Assembly (NCBI RefSeq): GCF_050433395.1
Contig: NZ_JBNPXH010000004.1
Location: forward strand, 283,866-347,865
DNA from: Mobilitalea torta
GTDB taxonomy: Bacteria > Bacillota > Clostridia > Lachnospirales > Lachnospiraceae
Reading direction: 5' to 3'
DNA: 64,000 nucleotides
Positions 59,744-64,000 of the stretch are shown one piece after another; positions within the stretch are counted from its first letter, which is position 1, and each line of letters begins with the position of its first letter. The notes under the pieces were generated by a model, which was given only the letters and a program-made list of their open reading frames with translations, had not been told where the DNA came from and did no database searches. The position numbers were made by a program, and so were the translations under genes.

Positions 59744-60178
59744 TTAAAGATAATTCTTCATTACCTCTATATTACGTTCTTCTTTTTTTACAAACTCTTC
59801 TGCTATCTTGGTGCAGGAACCATCCGCATCCTTATTCGCATGAAGCAGCCTGGTCATCTGGGTCACTCCCATGGTACTGCCCTGGATTACCATCTGGGCA
59901 ATATGGCTGTCCGAGGAATTAATAAGCATGTTCATCTTTACATTACCCGTCATGACCGCTTTATTGTACCGTGAAACATCCTTCGCCTTGGCTCCGCTCA
60001 TGCGCAGCTGGCGCCTTGTCTTATATGCGATCTCCTGATAATCCTTCAACTGCCTGTGCAGGTCATTACTAAGCTGCTGATCCTTCACCTTATCCAGTAC
60101 GGTTTCAATGGCCGTGATCCCCATGGAGGCATTCTGATAGGTCTTCTCCAGCAAATCCAGATCTACATTTTCAATCAT
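59744..60178 (-). CDS. Uncharacterised helical protein, 144 residues
   Basis: I do not recognise a named family with confidence. The protein is almost entirely helical, with segments DLLEKTYQNASMGITAIETV, YQEIAYKTRRQLRMSGAKAK and a C-terminal FVKKEERNIEVMKNYL, and could form a ferritin-like four-helix bundle. It has many Met residues and no signal peptide or membrane segment. The ATG at 60178 has AAGGAG eight bases upstream. It is monocistronic by position, between a hairpin and the next promoter. Confidence 0.8.
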   Translation of the reverse strand: MIENVDLDLLEKTYQNASMGITAIETVLDKVKDQQLSNDLHRQLKDYQEIAYKTRRQLRMSGAKAKDVSRYNKAVMTGNVKMNMLINSSDSHIAQMVIQGSTMGVTQMTRLLHANKDADGSCTKIAEEFVKKEERNIEVMKNYL

Positions 60179-60273
60179 ACACAACACTCCTTATACTAAT
60201 CAAGCATATCCGCTTTCCCATTAAGCCCGTGCCGGAATTCATTCCAGCCCGGCTCCGCTATTGATAGTATAAG

Positions 60274-60303
60274 TTATCAGAAGTAGTTTTATACTTCTGA
60301 TAA
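60274..60303 (-). terminator. Hairpin downstream of the secreted-protein gene
   Basis: TTATCAGAAGTA (60274-60285) and TACTTCTGATAA (60292-60303) are perfect complements with a six-base loop. No long T-run follows on the minus strand, so it may be a weak terminator or an mRNA-end stabiliser. Confidence 0.55.
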
Positions 60304-60325
60304 AAGGCGCTGCTTTTGCGGATCA

Positions 60326-61120
60326 TTATTCAGCAGAAGTCTCTTCCTCGCCGCTGACGTCTTTGCCCGTCATAGCATCAATTTTCTCCCAGAAATTGCT
60401 CAGATCCTGGTCCTTTGCTTTAGCCTGTGTGCTCTTCTCATCCGTCATGGCAACAAGGGCAATCACATCCTCATCTCCGTCTCTCTCGTCATAGTATGCC
60501 CTTATTTCATAATCCATATCTCCGGAAAAAATCTTAAGCTTACCCTCTCCGTCCGTTATTACATAGAACTTGGCAAGTCCCGGAGCAGGCGTATTAATGC
60601 TGGTGAATTTAATCTCATGATATACATAAACGATATAGGTTCCGTCTATCATACCCTTCTTCGTATAGGTCTTGACGTTGCGGTAGTCCTCGATATATTC
60701 CGTCTTAGTCTGAAGCAGCTCCTCCGTGCATACCATCTCCGGATCACTCAAAATTTCCTTCATGGCATCAATATCACAATTTTCCTTGGCATCATAATAA
60801 GAATCAAAAAGAGTATCAATAACCGGATACGTTCCGGCCTGCTCTATGGGATATACCGGTATTGGAGTGGGAGAGGGAATCGGCGTGGGTGTAGATGTCG
60901 CTTCCAGCAGAGATGCTGCAAGAGCAGTATTCGCTGCCTTCGGCAGCTGTTGTGTACTCACATCTCCTTCCGCATCCGGAAGAACCTCTGCGCTGATTGC
61001 CGTTCTTGCCTCCCTTTCCTCAGCCCTGGGCCGATCCTGACTGACGGATAAGGTAAGAATTCCAATTCCCATCGTGCTCATTGTAGTTAATAACATTATC
61101 TTTTTATATTTAAGCTTCAT
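60326..61120 (-). CDS. Secreted or membrane-anchored protein with Pro-Thr linker
   Basis: No named family is recognised. The 264-residue protein has an N-terminal hydrophobic segment (KKIMLLTTMSTMGIGILTLS), probably a signal anchor, then a low-complexity region and a linker TSTPTPIPSPTPIPVYP (about 90-107). Residues 110-235 (PVIDTLFDSYYDAKENCDID through MDYEIRAYYDERDGDEDV) look like an NTF2/SnoaL-type alpha-plus-beta domain. The tail is acidic. The ATG at 61120 has AAGGAG six bases upstream; the longer frame to 61231 does not. Confidence 0.8.
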   Translation of the reverse strand: MKLKYKKIMLLTTMSTMGIGILTLSVSQDRPRAEEREARTAISAEVLPDAEGDVSTQQLPKAANTALAASLLEATSTPTPIPSPTPIPVYPIEQAGTYPVIDTLFDSYYDAKENCDIDAMKEILSDPEMVCTEELLQTKTEYIEDYRNVKTYTKKGMIDGTYIVYVYHEIKFTSINTPAPGLAKFYVITDGEGKLKIFSGDMDYEIRAYYDERDGDEDVIALVAMTDEKSTQAKAKDQDLSNFWEKIDAMTGKDVSGEEETSAE

Positions 61121-61546
61121 TATAGTCTCCTTACACTGCTTCCCTGAAAATTGTCCCCGGTAAAATGCTGCTCTATGTAATATTTCTATGTTCACTGCTC
61201 CTATTTTACCAAAAAGAAAAGAAAAAATCAACCTATATATTTCATTTTTTCGTAACAGGATTTAATATCTTTGTAATATTTATGATATTTTAATCCATTT
61301 ACTGGGTCTCGCTGACAAAAATGTGGTCCGTAAAAAATATGGATGCTGTATTCTGTCAAATAAGCTCGAAAGCCCTGTAACCCGGCCATATGAGGTTCTG
61401 TTCTCCAAAACGCCCAATAGGAAAAGTGAAATACTCATAAAGATTTTTAAACTACAGGTGAAGAAAAATATCTCTATTACCTTGAGGCCTGTTTTGTCCT
61501 CAATTGAAATCCAGATGAAATTTATCAAGAAAATAGTGAATCTTAC
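61121..61546. other. Non-coding stretch before tRNA-Arg
   Basis: This 426-base region has no supported gene. Two overlapping open frames of 82-83 codons (61280-61528 minus and 61323-61574 plus) lack ribosome sites and known motifs. The promoter of the secreted-protein gene should lie near 61150-61250 but is not clear. Confidence 0.55.
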
Positions 61547-61575
61547 TTTACTTTGCTTTTTAGATAGTATATAAT
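61547..61575 (+). promoter_or_regulatory. Promoter of tRNA-Arg
   Basis: TTTACT (61547-61552) and a perfect TATAAT (61570-61575) are 17 bases apart, 45 bases before the mature tRNA. Confidence 0.65.
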
Positions 61576-61619
61576 AGCATAGTCTGAGGCAGCCGGAGAA
61601 TTATTCTTGCCGGACATAA

Positions 61620-61692
61620 GCACCTGTAGCTCAGTGGATAGAGCGTTCGCCTCCGGAGCGAAAGGCCGCTGGTTCGAATCCAGTCAGGTGCA
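61620..61692 (+). tRNA. tRNA-Arg (anticodon CCG)
   Basis: The 73-base cloverleaf has acceptor arms GCACCTG/CAGGTGC, a D-loop with AGCTCAGTGGATAGAGC, an anticodon stem TTCGC/GCGAA with loop CTCCGGA (anticodon CCG, reading CGG), and a T-arm CTGGTTCGAATCCAG. The discriminator base is A and the CCA end is not encoded. Confidence 0.97.
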
Positions 61693-61707
61693 TTATAATT
61701 TTTGCCG

Positions 61708-61742
61708 AAAGAAGCCGATTGTATAAAGCAATCGGCTTCTTT
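61708..61742 (+). terminator. Terminator of tRNA-Arg
   Basis: AAAGAAGCCGATTG (61708-61721) pairs perfectly with CAATCGGCTTCTTT (61729-61742). It could act in both directions. Confidence 0.9.
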
Positions 61743-61844
61743 GCCTTTACATAAAATCATCTATATAGAGTCGCACTTTTTTGCATGTATTACCTGTTTT
61801 AGGGAATAGTACAGTTATTACTAAAAACTCTAAGGAGGCATTCT

Positions 61845-63902
61845 ATGGAGACAGGCAAATCAAATCAAAAGTATCTTGGACTCGACGCCGACAGAGTCAG
61901 CCATGACAGCGGTTATCTCACCACCAACCAGGGGGTTGGCATACACAACACCGATGACTCCCTCAAGGCCGGACGGCGCGGTCCTACCCTGATGGAGGAT
62001 TTCATCTTCCGGGAAAAGCTCACCCATTTCGACCACGAACGTATACCGGAGCGCATTGTCCATGCGCGAGGTTCCGGAGCACATGGGTATTTTCAGGTAT
62101 ATGAGAGTCTTTCCCACCTGACCAGAGCACATTTTCTCAGCGATCCCAATTTGATCACACCGGTTTTTGTACGCTTCTCCACAGTAGCCGGCTTCCGCGG
62201 TTCCCCGGATACGGTGAGGGATATACGCGGATTTGCAGTAAAATTCTACACACAGGAAGGAAACTATGACCTTGTAGGCAATAACATCCCGGTTTTCTTT
62301 GTTCAAGATGCCATCAAGTTCCCCGACGTCATCCATGCCGTAAAGCCGGAGCCTGACAACGAGATGCCTCAGGCGGCCTCCGCTCACGATACTTTTTGGG
62401 ATTTTGTTGTGAATACACCGGAAACCATGCACACCGTCATGTGGCTCATGTCCCCCCGCGCAGTTCCTAAGAGCTACCGCATGATGGACGGCTTTGGCAT
62501 TCATACCTTTCGTCTCGTCAATGAGCAGGGTCAGTTCAAATTCGTAAAATTCCATTGGAAGCCCCTTCTGGGAGTTCATTCCCTGGTGTGGGATGAAGCC
62601 CAGAAGATAGCCGGCAAAGACCCTGATTTCAATCGCAGGGATCTTTGGGATAATATTCACAACGGCAATCCCGCGGAATTTGAGCTGGCGATTCAAATCC
62701 TGGATCCTGAGGACGAATTCAAGTTCGATTTTGATATTCTGGACTGCACCAAGCTTTGGCCCGAGGAACTGATTCCCTTGCAGAGAATCGGCAAAATGAC
62801 GCTGAACCAGAATGTCACTAACTTTTTTGCCGAGACGGAACAGGTGGCATTTTGTCCTGCCAACGTGGTGCCGGGCATTGATTTTACCAATGACCCCATG
62901 CTGCAGGGCAGACTGTTTTCTTATCTCGATACCCAGCTTTCCCGTCTGGGAGGCCCCAATTTTCATCAGCTTCCCATCAACCGTCCCCTTGTAAAGATTA
63001 ACAATAATCAGCGGGACGGCATGCACCGCATGACCATTGATGAGGGGCAGACCGCTTACTCCCCCAATGCCCTGAATAACGGCCAGCCTCACGCTGCCGG
63101 GGAGGGGGAAAGCCATTTCCGGCATTATCAGGAGAAGGTGGACGGGCATATTATACGGGAGCGCAGCAAGAGCTTCCGGGATCATTATACTCAGCCCGCC
63201 ATGTTTTGGAACAGTATGTCCCATTGGGAAAAGGCGCACATAATTGATGCCTTCCGCTTCGAGCTGGGGAAATGTAAAAACAAGAATACCCGCCAGAGGC
63301 TTGTGGATATGCTGGGCAACGTAGACCCCGAACTGGCCGGGAAGGTGGCCCTGGGTCTGGGCACTGCTCCTCCCTCTAATGCATCAAAGCCTACCGAATT
63401 TTCTTCTCCCGCCCTCAGCATAGCCAATACCCCCAACAGCCCTAAAACGAAAAAGGTGGCTGTGCTGATCGGCAACAGCTTTGATAAGGCGCAGTTTGAC
63501 ACAATTACTCTGGCGCTTACCGCAGCAGGTGCCTGTTTTGATGTGGTATCCCAGGCTCTGGGATCAGTTTTGGCGCAGGATAGCAATACGGTTGAATGCA
63601 ATCAGACTTATGCCACCACAGCCGCGGTATTATATGATGCGCTTTACATCCCCGGAGGTCCCCACATAGAAGCCCTCAAAAATCTGCCGGATGTACAAAG
63701 CTTTCTCTATGATACCTATAAGCACTATAAAACCATTGGCTTAAGCGGAGAAGCGGAGGCTCTATTGATCCTGCTGGGCGATGTACAAAACACGGAACCG
63801 GGCATCGTCTGCCAGCAGAATACGAATATGGAAGACTATACCGGTAATTTCATGGAAGCATTTACGAAGGGACGGCATTTCGAGAGAATTACTGCGTATT
63901 AA
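61845..63902 (+). CDS. katE: Large-subunit catalase (HPII type)
   Basis: This haem catalase converts hydrogen peroxide to water and oxygen. At 685 residues it is of the large clade 2 type. The catalytic His73 is in IVHARGSGAHGYF, the Asn is in LVGNNIPVFFVQD, and the haem-ligand Tyr is in RLFSYLDTQLSRLG. The C-terminal domain (from about 530, KVAVLIGNSFDKAQFDTI) is the flavodoxin/class I amidotransferase-like domain seen in HPII. AAGGAGG lies six bases before the ATG. It stands alone after tRNA-Arg; no PerR box is evident. Confidence 0.95.
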   Translation: METGKSNQKYLGLDADRVSHDSGYLTTNQGVGIHNTDDSLKAGRRGPTLMEDFIFREKLTHFDHERIPERIVHARGSGAHGYFQVYESLSHLTRAHFLSDPNLITPVFVRFSTVAGFRGSPDTVRDIRGFAVKFYTQEGNYDLVGNNIPVFFVQDAIKFPDVIHAVKPEPDNEMPQAASAHDTFWDFVVNTPETMHTVMWLMSPRAVPKSYRMMDGFGIHTFRLVNEQGQFKFVKFHWKPLLGVHSLVWDEAQKIAGKDPDFNRRDLWDNIHNGNPAEFELAIQILDPEDEFKFDFDILDCTKLWPEELIPLQRIGKMTLNQNVTNFFAETEQVAFCPANVVPGIDFTNDPMLQGRLFSYLDTQLSRLGGPNFHQLPINRPLVKINNNQRDGMHRMTIDEGQTAYSPNALNNGQPHAAGEGESHFRHYQEKVDGHIIRERSKSFRDHYTQPAMFWNSMSHWEKAHIIDAFRFELGKCKNKNTRQRLVDMLGNVDPELAGKVALGLGTAPPSNASKPTEFSSPALSIANTPNSPKTKKVAVLIGNSFDKAQFDTITLALTAAGACFDVVSQALGSVLAQDSNTVECNQTYATTAAVLYDALYIPGGPHIEALKNLPDVQSFLYDTYKHYKTIGLSGEAEALLILLGDVQNTEPGIVCQQNTNMEDYTGNFMEAFTKGRHFERITAY

Positions 63903-64000
63903 TTAATAACTCAAACTTCGCACTTGAATAAGTGCCTATGCACCTTGAAAATTCAATAATAACTGGCATAAAAATAGCATGAAACCGTCTGGTTTTGGTA
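63903..64000. other. Window end, unassigned
   Basis: A GCACTT/AAGTGC hairpin (63919-63934) lies shortly after the catalase stop and may be a weak terminator. The rest contains CACCTTGAAAATTCAATAAT, which recalls sequences near rRNA operons, but the window ends too soon to tell. Confidence 0.3.

Noticed and set aside
61280..61574. Two overlapping open frames of about 82 codons before tRNA-Arg
   Set aside because: Neither has a ribosome site or a recognisable motif, and they shadow each other on opposite strands.
63903..64000. Start of an rRNA operon or mobile element at the window end
   Set aside because: CACCTTGAAAATTCAATAAT is suggestive, but no rRNA sequence or ORF is visible in the 98 bases available.
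1..64000. CRISPR arrays, phage genes and complete insertion sequences
   Set aside because: No regularly spaced repeats, cas genes, phage structural genes or transposases were found; the only mobile-like items are the short repeats reported above.

Overview
The window looks like chromosomal DNA of a spore-forming Clostridia bacterium, most likely Lachnospiraceae (Clostridium cluster XIVa). The reasons are the class 1B dihydroorotate dehydrogenase pair pyrK-pyrD, a T-box leader in front of pheST, an Rrf2 regulator-nifS-nifU-mnmA order, a SpoVB-type flippase, strong AGGAGG ribosome sites, and consensus TTGACA/TATAAT promoters. This placement is inferred from gene content, not from an rRNA match. 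Most genes lie on the minus strand.

Layout. 1-8021: a carbohydrate ABC importer (two permeases and a binding lipoprotein), preceded by an FAD oxidoreductase, an SGNH hydrolase and a chemoreceptor. 8434-10087: a WYL regulator and a GNAT acetyltransferase. 10173-14157: pheT, pheS and their T-box leader. 14264-19737: a HAD phosphatase, a half-size ABC exporter, a short inverted-repeat mobile element, an FAD protein and an AAC(3)-type acetyltransferase. 19801-23301: queA and an ABC-F gene whose leader holds a short ORF and a terminator. 23303-28440: two Gfo/Idh/MocA dehydrogenases and two TIM-barrel isomerases under an AraC regulator. 28480-31361: pyrK-pyrD-pyrE and an unlisted 50-codon membrane protein. 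31409-38006: a cyclophilin (plus strand), then argS, a DUF815 ATPase, a degenerate Nudix protein, pyrC and pyrF. 38359-39657: a CheX-like protein and a CheY-like receiver. 39780-44257: PspC, then a two-component system with a DUF2318 protein and a fused HMA/TauE/cupredoxin protein. 44502-48807: gdhA, an NFACT protein and a PHP phosphatase. 48804-52375: the Fe-S and thiolation operon iscR-nifS-nifU-mnmA. 52552-64000: a SpoVB flippase, a diguanylate cyclase, metA, ligA, a pseudouridine synthase, two proteins of unknown role, tRNA-Arg(CCG) and a large catalase.

How the genes work together. Pyrimidine synthesis is split into two minus-strand clusters separated by the cyclophilin gene. The iscR cluster makes Fe-S clusters and supplies sulfur for tRNA 2-thiolation. 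The Gfo/Idh plus isomerase cluster has the parts expected for redox-assisted turnover of unusual glycosides or polyols.

The most unusual content is between the genes. There is a 194-bp inverted-repeat element with 33-bp ends and 8-bp target duplications (17164-17373). There are three copies of a 112-158-bp hairpin-rich repeat placed just upstream of start codons, two of them directly after a terminator U-tract. A second, 48-bp repeat lies next to two terminators. The ABC-F and gdhA leaders look like attenuators. I see no CRISPR array, prophage or complete insertion sequence.
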